Origin: Adineta ricciae
Lineage: Eukaryota > Rotifera > Eurotatoria > Adinetida > Adinetidae
DNA: 64,000 nt
Assembly (NCBI GenBank): GCA_905250025.1
Contig: CAJNOJ010000093.1
Coordinates: 1 to 64,000 of the forward strand
Reading direction: 5' to 3'
Shown: one piece after another, positions 47,818 through 61,509 of the stretch
Position numbering within the stretch: the first letter of the stretch is position 1
How the letters are laid out: each line of letters begins with the position of its first letter
The notes under the pieces: generated by a model
Database searches by the model: none
Told to the model about the DNA's origin: nothing
The model's input: only the letters and a program-made list of their open reading frames with translations
Position numbers and translations under genes: made by a program

Positions 47818-49650
47818 TTAATAGTTCGATGAAGACGGATGATGATCATAACAGGATAATGTTGCCGGTAACAATGCATGTTTCTGATCAAGAAAACCAG
47901 CAAATGGATTGGCATAGAAATGATTATGTGGATCAAAAGATGAACTTGTTGGTGGATGAGATGATGGATTTCCATATGAAAAGTACGCTGATTGAGATGG
48001 GCCTGATGCATAATGTACACTATTGGTAAAATGTGCATGAGATCCTGAATCTGTCTCATCTGTAATTCTTGCATTGGTCGATAAGGCTGTCGTATTAGTT
48101 GTTGATGATGCCGACGAAGAACAAGATGAATTGGTTGCTGTAAAATGAGAACGATGAGGATAAGTAGAAGAATATGAGGCCATGAGAGCTGCAGCTGCAT
48201 AGAGATCTGACGAATGATGTCCATTGACTGCTGCTGCTGTTGATGACGAAGCAGCATAATTACTAAGATCGAAATAGTTTCCAGCTCCAACACTTGTTGT
48301 TGTCGAAGGTGATGATGACGATGGATTCTGATTGTAGGAACTAATAGCACTTGGATCTAGAACGGATGTTGCTGCTGATGACGATGTTGCCGTCACATTT
48401 GTTCCTGTCGACACAGTTGAATCGATTTGACCTAGAAGATTAGGATATACTGGTTGTTTTCCTAATTTTCGTCGAAATCCTACATGAAAAAGGCAACAAA
48501 AATAAACGTAAAAAAAAGATAAAAACGGCAATTAATCACCTCTAGGTCTTCTTCGCATACAATTATCATCAAACATACAATCAGAGTCAGGTGCAATCGT
48601 CCAATAATGCCCTTTACCAGCTCGGCCTATTTCAAAAACAAAAAATATATTTAATAGTCTTTTCAAATCTCCAGATTTTACCCATTGCCTTTGGCAATTT
48701 AATAAAACATTCGTTTAGACTTAAATTATGCCGAACAGAATTTTTCCAACCCATATATGTCGAACGAAAAAATGGAAAACTTTGTTGTAGAAATGCATAG
48801 ATCTCTGACAATGTCATTTTCTTCGTTGGTGTGCTATTGATGGCCATGACAATCAATGCAATATACGAATCTAAATACGATGTCAATCATGATTTACAGA
48901 CGAATCGAAAAAAAATTCATTCTCACATGGTGGTTTTTCTGCACGGCGATTGGATTTTCTTGGTGCATTGTTTGATGCATTATTCGATTCTTCTTTTTCT
49001 GGAGTCTTGAAATCCATATCTTCTTCGTCATCTTCATCGTCTTCTTCGGTACCTGTCGGATGACTTTCATTTGAATCATCTTCACCTGACATTGCCGAAT
49101 GAATGTTTTTCATTGGCGATAAATGTTCAGATTTAACATCAATTTGAGAAGATAAACCAGCCGATGACGATGAATTGTAATGCATATTGGATGGATGGAG
49201 ATGATCTACAGGATACGATAATCGATTTGCATGATTAGAACTTCCTTTTGAATGTTCGGACGATGATGCTGCGGCAGCAGCAGCTGCCGAGACTTTCCAA
49301 TAAGGTGAACATTGAGAATACGGATCATTGTAAAGATTATTCTGTTGCATTGAATAATAACTAGCTGTTGATGGAGCTTGTGGTGGAACTGGTCCATAAT
49401 TATAACCAGTAGTTGTGTTATATAAATGCGAATGATGATGGAAATGACCTGGGTTTGTGGTATTTCCATTCATTGGACTGTTTGTAGGAGGATTTCTTGG
49501 ATGGTAGATGGATGTTGGTGCTGATGTCGTATGTAAATGATGATGTTCATTTGTCGTATTGATCGACAAGGTAACTGGTTTATCAGTATCTATTTTGATA
49601 TTCATTTGACAAGTGTCAATCGTTGAAGACGTTTTTCCAATAATCACCAT
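47818..49650 (-). CDS. FoxF: Forkhead transcription factor, FoxF class
   Basis: Four exons (48927-49650, 48682-48870, 48540-48626, 47818-48479) encode 553 residues. The forkhead DNA-binding domain spans about 238-335: [64 protein letters not shown] and RRRPRGFRRK. The FMFxxxxxRRRPRGFRRK-like end ([18 protein letters not shown]) is diagnostic of FoxF, a mesodermal regulator of visceral muscle in animals. The N-terminus is His/Asn/Ser-rich with an Ala run and an acidic block just before the domain. The C-terminus is Ser/Ala/Tyr-rich and ends with a PFAGFLDQ-type segment. Three introns lie inside the forkhead domain, which is more than in vertebrate FOXF. Confidence 0.93.
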
Positions 49651-50536
49651 ACACTACTTCCAAATCTAGAGAAATACAAGGCAATGGTTAGAAAGTTAAT
49701 GAAATAAGTAAAATCATTGAGGAAAAAGTTTCTCGTCTTTCGTCAGAGTAAAGTTTTACGCCAATTAGGACATCTATTAACATATCCTTTATTTTGTATC
49801 TTATACTATTATATTCTAATAAACAAAAACAGCAGATTATCATATCTACCTGTCTATAAATCTTGACTATTGGCGAGTTGTTTATTCTAGAAGAAGAGTT
49901 TTAATAAACATTAAGAATCTATCTATTTATATATATACAAATTTGTTATATCTTAGTCGTTTGTTGTATACAATATCAGCAACAACAACTAGTACTACTA
50001 GAAATAATAATAATGATGATAATAATAATGATGATGATGACAACAGGAAAAAGCGGAAGACAATATAGATATCTCGCTATGTATATTTTTGAAACAAAAT
50101 GTTTATCCCATTGATGAGGAGACAGCAGTAGCAGAAAGAAACTAAGCCTGACAGATTCGAGACATAAGTAATGAGTCGTTTACAAATTCGACAAACGGCA
50201 AACACATATACACTGGCAGGATAAGTGTGTTTAGATTTGTTCGACCTCTGCTTATGTGTTTATTCGAAAAAGAAGAAGAAGAAACGCAGATCCCTTCCAC
50301 CTAAAGGAGGAGAAGAACTCGTCTNTATTTCTTGTCTTCATGATTGATTATCATATCTCAGCAGACACTAAAAAAACACTTTGCCAATCAAAAATCATCA
50401 ATGAACATTATGCTGCTTAATAAATCTATTTGTCTAAATGGATCCCATTGATTATTATTTTTATTAAAAAAAGAATGAAGCAGAGAAGAACTGAAGATAT
50501 GGACGGATGAGAAAGAAAGACATCTGATTGAATTGA
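49651..50536. other. Intergenic, with assembly gap (N at 50325)
   Basis: FoxF upstream region and 3' flank of the FBXW9-like gene. It contains an imperfect AAT/GAT trinucleotide tract at about 50004-50040 and one N at 50325, so the real length is unknown. No gene found. Confidence 0.5.
50004..50040. repeat. Imperfect (AAT/GAT)n tract
   Basis: Alternating aat and gat triplets over about 37 bp in non-coding DNA upstream of FoxF. Confidence 0.7.
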
Positions 50537-52192
50537 TTATGAAGCATACCAACGTCGAAATTCATCACGATGAACGCTAATTAAATTATTATCACTTCCA
50601 CCAATTACTGTTAAACCGTAATCATTTGCAGCCATCTAAAGATAAACAATTCGAAATTTCATTTTCTGATTTGTTTTTTTTCACTTACACAAAGATGCTG
50701 ATCGAATGTATCAGCTACAATTCGGCCAACGTGCGTTATTGGAGTTGATAACTGATCAATAGCTAAAGTTTTCGTTGAAGCAGTACAGGTTTGCAGTATA
50801 CCTCGACTATGATGCAATGCTGTGATCGGACAATTATGTTCAGTTCGAATTTTCTACAAGAAAATCGGTTATTATGGAAAATCGTTTGTGGAAAAGTGTA
50901 CTTCGACAAATTCGCAATGATCTTGTTTCCAATTGAATACATGGACATGACCTTCATTATCACCGAGAAAGAGAAGAGAATCTTGGTAATACGATGAAAC
51001 ACGTTCACCAAGATTTAACTAGAACGAAAATATGTAATTGTCGAGAGACAATTCTCGCTCAATAACATACCGGAACGTTTGCAACCTTTTGCCATGTTCG
51101 ACGATCATAAATACATAATGTACTTGGTTTATGTATCACTAATATATAATCGTCTTGTAGTTCCAATGCGTGAATATAACCTCTTGGGGTGACACGTTCA
51201 TTACGGACAAGAGAATTGTCGTCTGTTCGCGTGTCATAAACATGTAAATGACCATTGTAGATCCCGGCATAGAGGAGAGAATTTTGTAATCTGTGTGTCA
51301 TTGCAAAGGTTGCTTGTAATCTTCGAAAGAAGATAGAAAAGAATCATTTGAAAAGTTTTGGAGGAATTGTCTACTTGATTCGAGAGATTTCACGCATTTC
51401 TGCATTCATATCCCAAAGACGGATTTCTGAATTAGATGATGTACTTGACAGAATATGTTTCTCGTGGCTGAGTGACCAAATCCAACGCTAGATGATGAGT
51501 ATATAATTCTAGTTCAATGTGTCTATCTGAAGAAATTTTCGGTTTTACCAGCTGAGAATCTTCTGCACGTTTGACCACGTATGGTGAGCCGAACTCATCT
51601 GATGTTTTTGTCTCTTCTGGCCGAACTAATCGTCGTAAATCGAAACAACAAATCGATGAATCTCGACTGCCAGTAATACATGTATAACCATCCTATATAA
51701 GGTCGAAATTTTGCAGTTTTCGTCATCAGGATATTCGTTACATACTTCAAGAAGAATCGTATCCGTTATTGGACCGATATGAACACCTGATATGGAAAGA
51801 ATGTTTTGATGTTGTTCAGCACATTGTTTCCATTCGTGTCCAATACGTCCGAGTTGATGACAAACATCGAGCCATGTACGATTTCTATTTGGGATTGATC
51901 GGTACGGTGCACGAACTTGGCGTTCATATCGATATTTCCAATACGATTGAGACGAGAGAATAAATTGTCGTAATGGTTTACAAACAAGACTCAGGTTCTC
52001 GGCAATGAATTCCGCTGACATATAACCAAACAGATTTAACCTAGAGACAAATGATCTTATTTCGAACACTCATAAAAGACATTTGTTTTACCAAATTTCG
52101 GGCGGAAGAAGATGAAATAGGCCACATTGACATGTTCTATCGCCTTGATTTTCCGAAAAAAGTTGATCATCGATCTCCTTGCTACCTGACAT
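50537..52192 (-). CDS. F-box/WD40 protein, FBXW9-like
   Basis: Eight exons (52092-52192, 51746-52040, 51549-51692, 51375-51487, 51071-51320, 50902-51018, 50689-50853, 50537-50635) give 427 residues. The F-box is split by intron 1: HLLPPEIWLNLFGYM, then LSLVCKPLRQF. It would bind SKP1 in an SCF ubiquitin ligase. A WD40 propeller follows: YTCITGSRDSSICCFDLR, LSSTSSNSEIRLWDM, LLYAGIYNGHLHVYDTR, ILVIHKPSTLCIYDRR, LLFLGDNEGHVHVFNW and GLTVIGGSDNNLISV. The substrate is unknown. The N-terminal exon was set by the ATG in frame with the F-box. It lies 206 bp downstream of the MPV17L2-like gene on the same strand. Confidence 0.8.
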
Positions 52193-52398
52193 TCGCTATG
52201 AAATCTATGAAAACAGTATCAATAGAATGGCTTGTATCGGAGAGGAGCAAACGAATTAGTACAGTCAAAAATTTTCCTAGTAAAAAGTATTATTCAACTA
52301 AAAAAAAAAACAATCGTCTACAAAAGACAGATGACTCATCAATGACTAATAAGCAAAGTCGCCTATTGTTTGTTGGCACTTGTAGAGTGTCAACAAAT

Positions 52399-53033
52399 TC
52401 ACTCGTGTTCATGTTTATATGCGCTGATAAAGGCATCGAAAATGAATGCAACCAAAGACAGAAATGGTACACGATAGAACGATGGAACATAACGAAAATT
52501 AAAGATTTGAACAGGACAATAGATGAGACAATCAGCGATATACAAAGGAAGAAAATTCATGCGAGTGTCGCTCATCAATTCTCGGATCGATGTCCTTCCT
52601 TCAAGAATTGAAGTCCCTAAAAATCAGCAAGCAATGTGTCAAACTGACCACAAGTCATCTCGATTTACCTATAACATATGTTAATGTATACACAGGCGCT
52701 GCAATCGTCTGATCAAGGAGCACTTTTTTAAAGACGTTACGCCATGTCGGTTGAACAATAACACGGTCAAGAAAGGAGTACCAAATATGTCCTTCGACAC
52801 CCATCACAGCGCCAGTAGCTAAGGCTGCAACTAGAATTTTTCAAAACAAACGACACTCGATTATTCTGAAGAGAAACTATCACGATTGGGTATGTACCGA
52901 TTCGTTTGTCATCGAGAGATTGTTTCTTTTCATAGAAAAGTTGAACACAAACGTCACTGCTAGCAAGAAGACCAGATGCAGATGTGAAATTGATGAGAAA
53001 CAGTCGGTGACGGCGAAGAAAACTTCTGATCAT
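52399..53033 (-). CDS. MPV17/PMP22 family protein, MPV17L2-like
   Basis: Three exons (52898-53033, 52669-52830, 52399-52616) give 171 residues. The family's membrane proteins sit mostly in the mitochondrial inner membrane; MPV17L2 supports mitoribosome assembly. Strings in family order: LLASSDVCVQLFYEKK, AALATGAVMGVEGHIWYSFL, VFKKVLLDQTIAAPVYTL, GTSILEGRTSIRELM, NFLPLYIADCLIYCPVQIFNF and VPSFYRVPFLSLVAFIFDAF. The last block corresponds to the W-x-P-x-Q-x-NF...VP signature, with W replaced by Ile. An N-terminal basic stretch (MIRSFLRRHRLF) could be a mitochondrial targeting signal. A plus-strand frame over 52051-52611 is an antisense shadow. Confidence 0.86.
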
Positions 53034-53343
53034 TCAATAAACCAACTAAAACAACGGAATAGAATAATTGTTATAACGTTCTTTTTTCAATGAATCATTG
53101 GTTAGATTTCATCCATCGAAATATTTTCATTTATGTGCCCTTGTAGAATGATTTTAGGTAAAACTTGGATTTGAATGAAACAAAAATTGATGTAAATGAG
53201 TCTTTTTATATTGAATAAAGAAATGCGAACGCTGAGATTCATAAAAGTTAAACAAAAACTTCAAAACACAAAAAAGATTATATCATAATGCTTAAATGTG
53301 AAAGTTCGAATTGCAAATATATTGTCGTTATGATATTTTAGAC
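53034..53343. other. Short intergenic stretch
   Basis: Upstream of the MPV17L2-like gene and downstream of the SERF gene. AT-rich, without further features. Confidence 0.5.
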
Positions 53344-53706
53344 TCAATGAGTCGAAGCTGCGGCACCTGCTCCGCCCGATGCATTGTTATTTCCACCAGC
53401 ACCACCATCAGTACCCTTCTTTTGTTGAGCTAACTGTTGTTTCTCGCGCATTCTGAAACGAATCAAAACACATCAAGTAATTCGGAGTTCGTCAACAAAA
53501 CAAGTTACTTACTTAGCAGCATCTCGCAATTGTCGTTCTTGTAATGATAAACCTTTATTCCCTTCCATTTCAGACGATGCCACGTTTTTCCCTTTTTGAT
53601 TTTTCTGATTCTTTTCCCGAGCAAGGTCACTAAAACGACATGGAAGATAATATCATTGAACGTATTTCGAACGCAATCTATCATACCGTTGATTACCACG
53701 CGTCAT
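53344..53706 (-). CDS. SERF: SERF-family small basic protein
   Basis: Three exons (53687-53706, 53513-53629, 53344-53452) give 81 residues. The opening MTRGNQRDLARERNQKNQKG is the SERF signature, followed by LSLQERQLRDAAKMREKQQ, the helical second half. SERF proteins are small disordered factors that bind nucleic acid and speed aggregation of amyloid-prone proteins. The C-terminus extends into a Gly/Asn/Ala-rich tail (GGAGGNNNASGGAGAAASTH) longer than in human SERF2. All three exons have matching phases, and the 20-nt first exon encodes only MTRGNQ plus two bases. Confidence 0.88.
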
Positions 53707-55133
53707 GATCGAGCGTTATCGGCTTCGCCAAGCAGAATATCTAAAACGCAAAAAAATATACATTACATCGTCTATCGTAATCGACATAATAACGATGATT
53801 CTTTTTTTGATATATGACTACTCATTAGTCGTTTTTTCTCTTTACCTTCTACGTGCGTCCTACTTTCGAATCGTTAACTAAATGCATGAGTAAGAGGAGA
53901 CAAACGACAATACTTGTTCATCCAAATTTTTTTATTGGCTCTTTTTTTGCTTGTTTTTATATGTTTATATCAATCATGATCAAAAAAAGGGAAAAGAAAG
54001 AGAACAAGAACAACCAAAAAAAAACAACATCAATAACAAGAACAAATCGTTTTAAACACTCCTTTTTTTTCATGTTGCTTTCTTCTAAAAAAAAACAAGA
54101 ATAAAGACATTTCTTCATCTTCAGTAGATACAGCCAGAAGAATACAAAACCAGAACTCATCATGTGCAGAGAAGTACGGTGAATGAGATAGCTTGATAGG
54201 TATATATACGTATATATATGGAGAAACAAAGTTAAAAAGAGGATCTGGTAGCTTGTGAAAGACACATGACGACGAGAGACACATAGAGGACAACAGTGGA
54301 CAAATGGACAAAGACATGTACATGCATAAATACGACACAAGGGATTTTTGTTGTTGTTTAGGACATTCTAAAACGAGTTATATCAGCAGTGTTGGAAGCA
54401 AATGATCAACCACCGGAGTTGTCGATTGTATTTAGTTTGTTGTATGTTTGAGTTTGAAAGAAAGAAGAAAAAAAGACATGAGGAAAGACGAAAATGATTT
54501 GCGTTCATACTTTTCGTTCGTTTTATCATCTTACATAGATTGGGAAAAACATTATATTGACAAAGACAAAACAGAGGAAAGTAGTTTTTAAGAAAATATG
54601 CACAACACAGCAAAGACATGGTACAACGAGCAAAAACTCTCCGGTGCATATCAATGTTGTTTTGTTTCACAAACAACAAGTGTCAAATAGCTTAGATACT
54701 AGTTAAGATTGTTTTATAAGACATACATTTACACAAATAGAGTGGAATCATCAACTTCAAGGAAAATAGAAATCGAGATCAATTCAGGCATACACACACA
54801 TAAACAAAGAGCGAAAAAATGAAACATACTGAACCGGAGTATACATACATTTGTATATATATATATGTGTGTGTAGAAATATATACATGAATATATGCAT
54901 GGTGATGTTCAACGTAACTGGAAGAGTAAAGCGCAAAAATAGATATCAGCTGCTTGAGAAAAACCAAACGAAAGGAAAACAAACTGTCTAAGGAGGTTGT
55001 GTAAAAGGACGTAGGTGTGCGCAATGCACGAGAAAAGAAAAGGCAAATAAATAGACTGAGATATACAATGTTTGAGGAAGTTAGAGAAAGCACGGAGAAC
55101 ATTATTTTCTTTTTTGTTTTCTTCTTCTGTTTT
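53707..55133. other. Intergenic / 3' UTR region
   Basis: 3' flank of the AF4/FMR2-family gene and upstream region of SERF. Homopolymer and TA/TG runs, for example a tatata-tgtgtg tract near 54856-54875, explain the Phe/Leu/Tyr-rich chance frames on the minus strand. No gene found. Confidence 0.5.
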
Positions 55134-58100
55134 CTAAGCAACACTTAAACGTAACAGCTCAATGGCATCGAAAATATACAATACAAAGTCTAAAGTTGTA
55201 TCATCACGTGACAGACGTCGGTTTTGATTTTGTTTCAGCAACTGTTCGGTAAATTCTAATTAAACAAAGAACATTCTACTTAAGAGACAATGCCATGCAT
55301 TTCGATTTACCTTTGAGGGATCTTTCACATGATAGACTTTCAGCTTTATTCCAATAGTATGTCGAATGATATGAATTTAACATCAATTTCGAAAATTCGC
55401 ACATAGATCGATGTTGTTCTATTTGATTATTTCCACTAGTTGTACTTAAGTCCGATAAGCTTGTTTGGGATGTTGTTGATAATGGTGAGATAGGATTGTT
55501 ATCATTATTAGGTGTTGATTGTTGTTGAAGATTGGGATTTGTTGTTGTTGTTGTTGTTCTTGTTGATGTTGCTGGTGGTGCAGTTGATGAAGGGTTTTTT
55601 GATTGGTTAAGATATTCTATGACTTGAGTAGCATAACGATCAATTGTTGGCATACTAGTATTGAATTGTAAATAATAAATTAATGATTGAAGCCAATAAC
55701 TAGAAGTTTTAGATGACATTTTCGTCTGTTTGAACTGAAAAATCGTTTTCACTTACTTAATTAGAAGAAATTTTTGTTGCAGATTATACAAATCTGTTGA
55801 TTGAGACGGATTCGTTAAACAGAACATTTTCTTATGGTTTTGAGCAAGTTGACTAGAATAACGAGAAGATCAGCATCGAGAAGGTTATTTTTCAAATGTA
55901 TTTCTTACTCTAACATAATTAATGTCGTTGCTAGTAATGAAGTACGTTGATCTTGCTTGGTTTCATCATTAGCACATTGGATATAATAACAAACGGATTC
56001 AAGATATAAACCCATGGCTTCACGAGCCTCGGCGAATGTTGTTCGTTTACCACGATCAGCTTGCTTCTTTTTCCGACGTGCTAATGAAGCTAATTCTGCT
56101 TTCGACAGGTTTCTACAAGATATCAAATGTGAATGATCTAAAAAAAAACAAAACCATTCAAAACCTTACTTAAATTTTGTATAACAGCTTCTCGTTGATG
56201 AATGCATTGATCGTGTATTAGCTGTTGTTAAACTATCAGATGTGTTAATACCATTACCAAGAGAATTAGTTGCTGATGAATTCTCGAATGGTGCTGATTG
56301 TAAGAGTGGTTTAACACTGAAAAATATTCATATTATGTCGATGGATTAGTTTGATGAAAAACTTACTTGGCTGTTGGCTTCTCCTTTTTAGGTTGAGTTG
56401 ATAATATTGGTGAAATAGTTGCTGTATTTGTTGTTGACAGAAAACTTGTCCGAGTCTTACTATCTAAGTCGTTTGATGGTGTAGTATTGTTGGTAATTGA
56501 AATCTGTTCATTCTTGGCAATAGTTGTTGAGGTTAATGTTGATGGCTCTTGTTTCGATAGAGTTTTATCTTGAACGTGACTAGTTTTATTCTTTTTTTGA
56601 TGTACACCATGTGTTGTCGAGGGTTGATTGTTCATTGATGATGATGATGACGATGATGATGATAATGAATTTTGAGATAAACCATCGAGTACATCTGTAT
56701 TGTTGTCATGTTTGAGTAAACCATTTGCATATCGTTTCGATGTTCGTTGTGATCGTTCGATGGATTGCTCCTCTGCAAGGAGATATTCATCTTTGTCTAT
56801 CTTCTTCACAGTGCCATTCGTACCTTGATCCAGAAATAGATGTGTCGGAATGGCTATAGGAAGTGAAGGACGTTTAAAATTGATTTTAGTATTTACAGAT
56901 GACACAAATGATTTCAGTAATGCTCGTTTAATCAGTAGTTTCTTCCGTTTATTTTGATGTTCTTCAGATTTATGTACATGATTATCATGATCAGGTTTGT
57001 TTTCAGGTGAAATACTGCGTTTTCTTACAGTTGATAATGATTCTGATGACTGTAATAATGAAGAATCAACAGGTTCAGAAAGTGTCTCTTTTCCACGTAC
57101 AAAATCCATTAATGACAATGTATTTGCATTCTAAAAATAATTCAATGAAGAATATTCTATTCAATGAAGAAGTTTTAATCACGAACGGTTTCATTGGTTT
57201 CATCATCATTCTCGGCATCACTGTGCGTAGCCTCTTGGTTATCACTGTCTTCATCTTCACTGTCTTCATTATCTTCACACCGACTATGACTTATACCGGA
57301 ATGTTGGAGTTCACTGAAAGTCAAAGGAATATGTACATTTTCCAAAGTACTTCCCTTATCTTACATTTGATTCTCATATGAATGATAAGAATGATTATCA
57401 TTACTATTGTTTTGATTCTTGCTGTTGTTGCTTGTTGTATTAGTGTCGGTCAGTTCAGTCAATACTGTAAATGTTTTTTCGTTATGATTCTGATTCTCAT
57501 CGTCATCATCATCATCACCATCATGTTCATTGTTATTGTCATCTTCATCATTCTCATCGTCACTCAGGTTCACAACACCTTCACGATGTGAAACAAGTGC
57601 CATTTTACGACTAAATCAAAATGAATAAGTATACTCTTGTATTCAAAAAGAGTGCTTTTCAATCGAATTACCTTTCGAGAACATCATCAACAGATTCTAC
57701 AGATAAATAATCGAGTAAAGATGGTACTGAACTTGATAACATGAACTTACTGGATTTTGATTGATGCCTAGATATTCTTGCAGGAAATTTCATCAAGATG
57801 GGTGCCGCGACTAGCTAAAATATCGAATAAACATAGGCTCGAATTGTGTGAGTGGTATTTTACACGAAGATTTACCTGCAGAATGAGCGGAACAAGACGT
57901 TCAACAGTTACTGGAGATCTACCCTTCTGAATAGACAGAATTCACAATGGAATCGTTCTTTCGAGTAGAATCAATAGAAAACGTACGTGGATAGAAGATA
58001 CGGTATTGTTAGCCGACTGAGAAGATGTCGTTATCGTTGATGAATTATGCACAATAGTCGATGAAGCCGTATTTGATGTCGAATTACGCGAGGATACATT

Positions 58101-58514
58101 GGATTTCGATTCTCTGCCAAATCAAAATAGAACTATTGATCATTTTGGTAAGACAATCGAAATGCATACGTAATATTCAATCGAGGTGCATGACCATGGA
58201 AATCTATACTTGTTTGTCTACGACAACCTAATATAGCTGTAGCTTGACCAAGAATTTGTACAGCTTTTCTACTGAGTTCATCAGTCTAAAACAAATAGGT
58301 CAGTGATATCGATGGCTGTTCTACGATCAATGCTTACCGAAAATCGATGACCATTGGTCATAGTATTGTTATTTGTAGTATTCGATCCTGATGAAGATGT
58401 ATTATTCGTCGTTGCTGAATTTCGTCTATGCGTTGACGATGATGACCTATGATGCGTACGATTAGTGGTGAAAACCTCATTCAGCTGTGGCTGTGGGGCA
58501 ATATCGACCACCAT
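55134..58514 (-). CDS. AF4/FMR2-family (AFF) transcription elongation scaffold
   Basis: Fourteen exons give 884 residues: 58338-58514, 58170-58285, 57987-58113, 57876-57926, 57751-57814, a 25-nt microexon 57672-57696, 57365-57610, 57187-57313, 56367-57130, 56170-56316, 55909-56112, 55757-55852, 55311-55699, 55134-55255. The C-terminal 280 residues resemble the AF4/FMR2 C-terminal homology domain: FAEAREAMGLYLESVCYYIQ corresponds to the YAEAALSFIEC helix, then SPLSTTSQTSLSDLS and MCEFSKLMLNSYHSTYYWNK (compare the family's ILHSYDYWEMAD). AFF proteins scaffold the super elongation complex with P-TEFb. The middle is Ser/Asp/Glu-rich with basic NLS-like KRKKLLIKR. A segment APILMKFPARISRH resembles the short LMVKIxLxLLSR motif. 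The N-terminal 60 residues are Ser/Thr/Asn-rich and not diagnostic. Firm for the C-terminal domain, moderate for the family name. Confidence 0.65.
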
Positions 58515-61509
58515 GGCTAAAATAACAGTAACATCATACAATGGTCATCATCGTTTCAAGGTAGTTAAAAGGGAAAAAATGACGAAAAAAAGACAAAATG
58601 ATATGGAGAATAGAAGAAAAATTGCATCGTCTCTTTTACTCTCTTTTTTCACCTAATCATAAGGATAGGAGATGCAGTAGTGTTCGAAATAGAGAGAGAG
58701 GGCAGTCAGCCGCCGTGTGCGATGTGCGTCAGTTCTCATCGAACATCGTATATAGGGTAAAGAAAAAAAACGAGAAGCGAACGAGAGAGAGAGAAAGAAA
58801 GACAGATTCTCCTTGCCTTTCTCTACCCATTTTGCTTTCCTCCACCTTCTTTCCTCTCGTAATGTGTTAGGTGTTGCTGCTGATGTTGTTCGTCGAAAGA
58901 ATATAGACAACAATCAACGCACGATTTATATTGTTGTTGTTATTGTCGATAGTACAGTGTCAAGAAAAGAAAAAAAAGAGCGAGAAGAAAAAGAAATACG
59001 AACGATTGTCCATATTTTATCTACTGAAGGCAATTCCTTCGATATACTACTATGGGAAAGATCGAGAGAGTATTCATTCAAATGAAAACTTCATTGGAAT
59101 GTCTAAACTCAAGTTGGCATATAAATATATGTATGAATAAATAATACAATATGAAAGTAAATTATTCGCACGAACAAACTACTTTTGAATGATTAATTCT
59201 TGGGTAAAAATAGTAACGACATTGTTATTCTTCTTTCTATTTTTACAACTTCTAGTACCCATCAAATGAACAGGCCGTCAAAACTAAGCATCTTAAACAA
59301 AGGTACAAATTGCTACTCACTGTCACACATCGTTCTCATGAGACAAAACTTATGAAACGAGAAAAGCTAACTTGATTCAATCCTCCCACTAGAACAGATA
59401 TGAGAAACGAATATGTTTACCACCATCGATCAGTGTGTTGCTTATCGATCAATCTTCGGGCGAATTAACCTTTGCGATTTTGAATTCGAATGGGAGTACT
59501 TACAGAAAATCTCCGATCTGATGTAGAATTTTCAGAAGAATATGTTAATAAATATAATTTTTGCTTATTCTTTTCTTTTTATCGACAAGCAAACCAGTTC
59601 TGCGCACTTTCACTATGTCTGTAATGTGTTCTTCTTTTCTTTTCGTCACCATCATCAACTCGATTTTTTTCTTCATCATCAAGTAAACGTTTTTACACGA
59701 GAAAGAACGAACAAATGAAGACCGTATGTATGTCGCATACCCTAATGTCAATATCGCCTTTTACAGTCATTTCGTCCCTAGTCTTAATATTAAAAGAAGA
59801 AGCACAAAATGAAATGAAAAAAATACGAAAACATACCTTAGATTTCAAAAAGCGGAATCTCTTCTTAGGCAATTGCGAGTTGTTCGTAGGTGAACATGAA
59901 AGATAATATTTACAAAAATTGAGCCAAAGATTTTCCGAAAAAAAAACAAGGAAAATGAAGAGAGTCAGTACGCACACACAGTTGCAATTGAAATGAAACG
60001 TATGTGTGTGTGGGAATGATCTAGAAGAGAGAATATCAATGATTAGAAATGGAGAAATCCTCTGAGTAACTGTTATTTCACGGAAAAAATCACTTTTTGT
60101 TCTGTCTTTATCCAAAATAAGACATCATTTGTCCTTGGAACCTTATTGATATGCAAGATATTCTTTATTTATTCATCAAATAACATACTCAGCTTCAAAT
60201 TTGCTTCGTCAATCCTATTGGTTTTATAATAATGGTCGTAGTATATAACTTAGTAATAGGAAGGGTTGAAAAAAGTGCACATCATATGGTGGAGGATCAA
60301 TCGAGAAACAACGAACGAGAAAAAAACGAAAGAAAGAAAGAGCACAGCTTGTTTGGTTACGCGAATGTCCTTATCATGAAATATACTGTGAATACAACGA
60401 AGAGAATCATCCCATTCATCTCAAAAGAAGACAATATTTCCCGAAATATCCACCAAGAAACGCAATACTTGTAATTCACCTCGTTTTTCCTTCCGCTGTT
60501 CTTCATTGATAATCTACTAGCAGTAAAACGAAATAGTTTCGATCGGAGAGGAAAGATGTCGACGTAAAAAGTAGACATAAAAGCAACACACTTTCAAGGT
60601 TCTCATAGCTCACCCGCCATCAACCTTTTTTTTGATAGTGATCAAATGATATAGATGCGCATATGTATGCGTGCCCTTCACTTGATGGTTCATGCATCTT
60701 CTTCTCTCATTTTTGGTCGTTGTCGTTGACGAAGAAAAAAAAACGCAACGACAACGAATTGTGTCAATGATCGGGCAAGGACGTCATTATGAAGACACGT
60801 CGCCGAAATATCATCCTCAGACATATACACAAAATAATAAAAGAAAAGATACAACTAGTTAAGAGGAAAGAAAACGGATCACGTTTACGTGCTTGATGTC
60901 GAATACAACGAAATGAATAGGTGACTGGGAGAATCGAAGATATTTATGTTCGAATTGGATATTCAAAAACCATACCGCAAATGTTTATGGTACATGAATG
61001 TTTTCATTAGCAAGTTAGAAAAATATGTAATAAACTGAGGAAAAATCTAAAACTGAAAGAGAAAAACTCGAGACGAACAGTGAGAAAGTAGACATATCAT
61101 TCAAACAGCTGTGTCTACATATGCTCTATTCATTATCATTCCATGTCAACTAAAAAACAAGATTTTTCGTAGTGATAAACGCTCTCTTCCTCTCTCAATC
61201 GCCGACAAAATCATTACATTTATCTAAACAAATAAACAGGCGAATAACCCAACGACAACAACAACAACAAAAACAGACAGTTAGTCAGTCAGTTAGTCAA
61301 CGTGAAAAGAAAGATAAACAGCTGATTTTCATCGAACAGGCCAATCATGAAATTGCCATGTACTTACTGAACAACAAATTTTCTATTCGTAACAATCTTC
61401 CGCCAATAGAAAGTGTCGGTGGGTGACTCATTGAGAGTTTCTCATTTTACCGGCGACGCAGAAAATTTCTTTCAAAACTTTTCTTTTCCATTGTGTTTCA
61501 TCAACTTTA
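58515..61509. other. Large divergent intergenic region
   Basis: About 3 kb between the starts of the AFF-family gene (-) and exportin-5 (+). AT-rich with purine runs (gagagaga near 58690, aaaga runs) that produce Lys/Glu-rich frames. No coding exon supported by splice sites, no RNA gene and no repeat family identified. A tract of caacaacaac around 61255-61270 lies just before the exportin-5 start. Confidence 0.5.

Noticed and set aside
52051-52611. 186-codon plus-strand frame
   Set aside because: It lies antisense across exon 3 of the MPV17L2-like gene and exon 1 of the FBXW9-like gene, both supported by family sequence and splice phases. Its own translation has no family resemblance.
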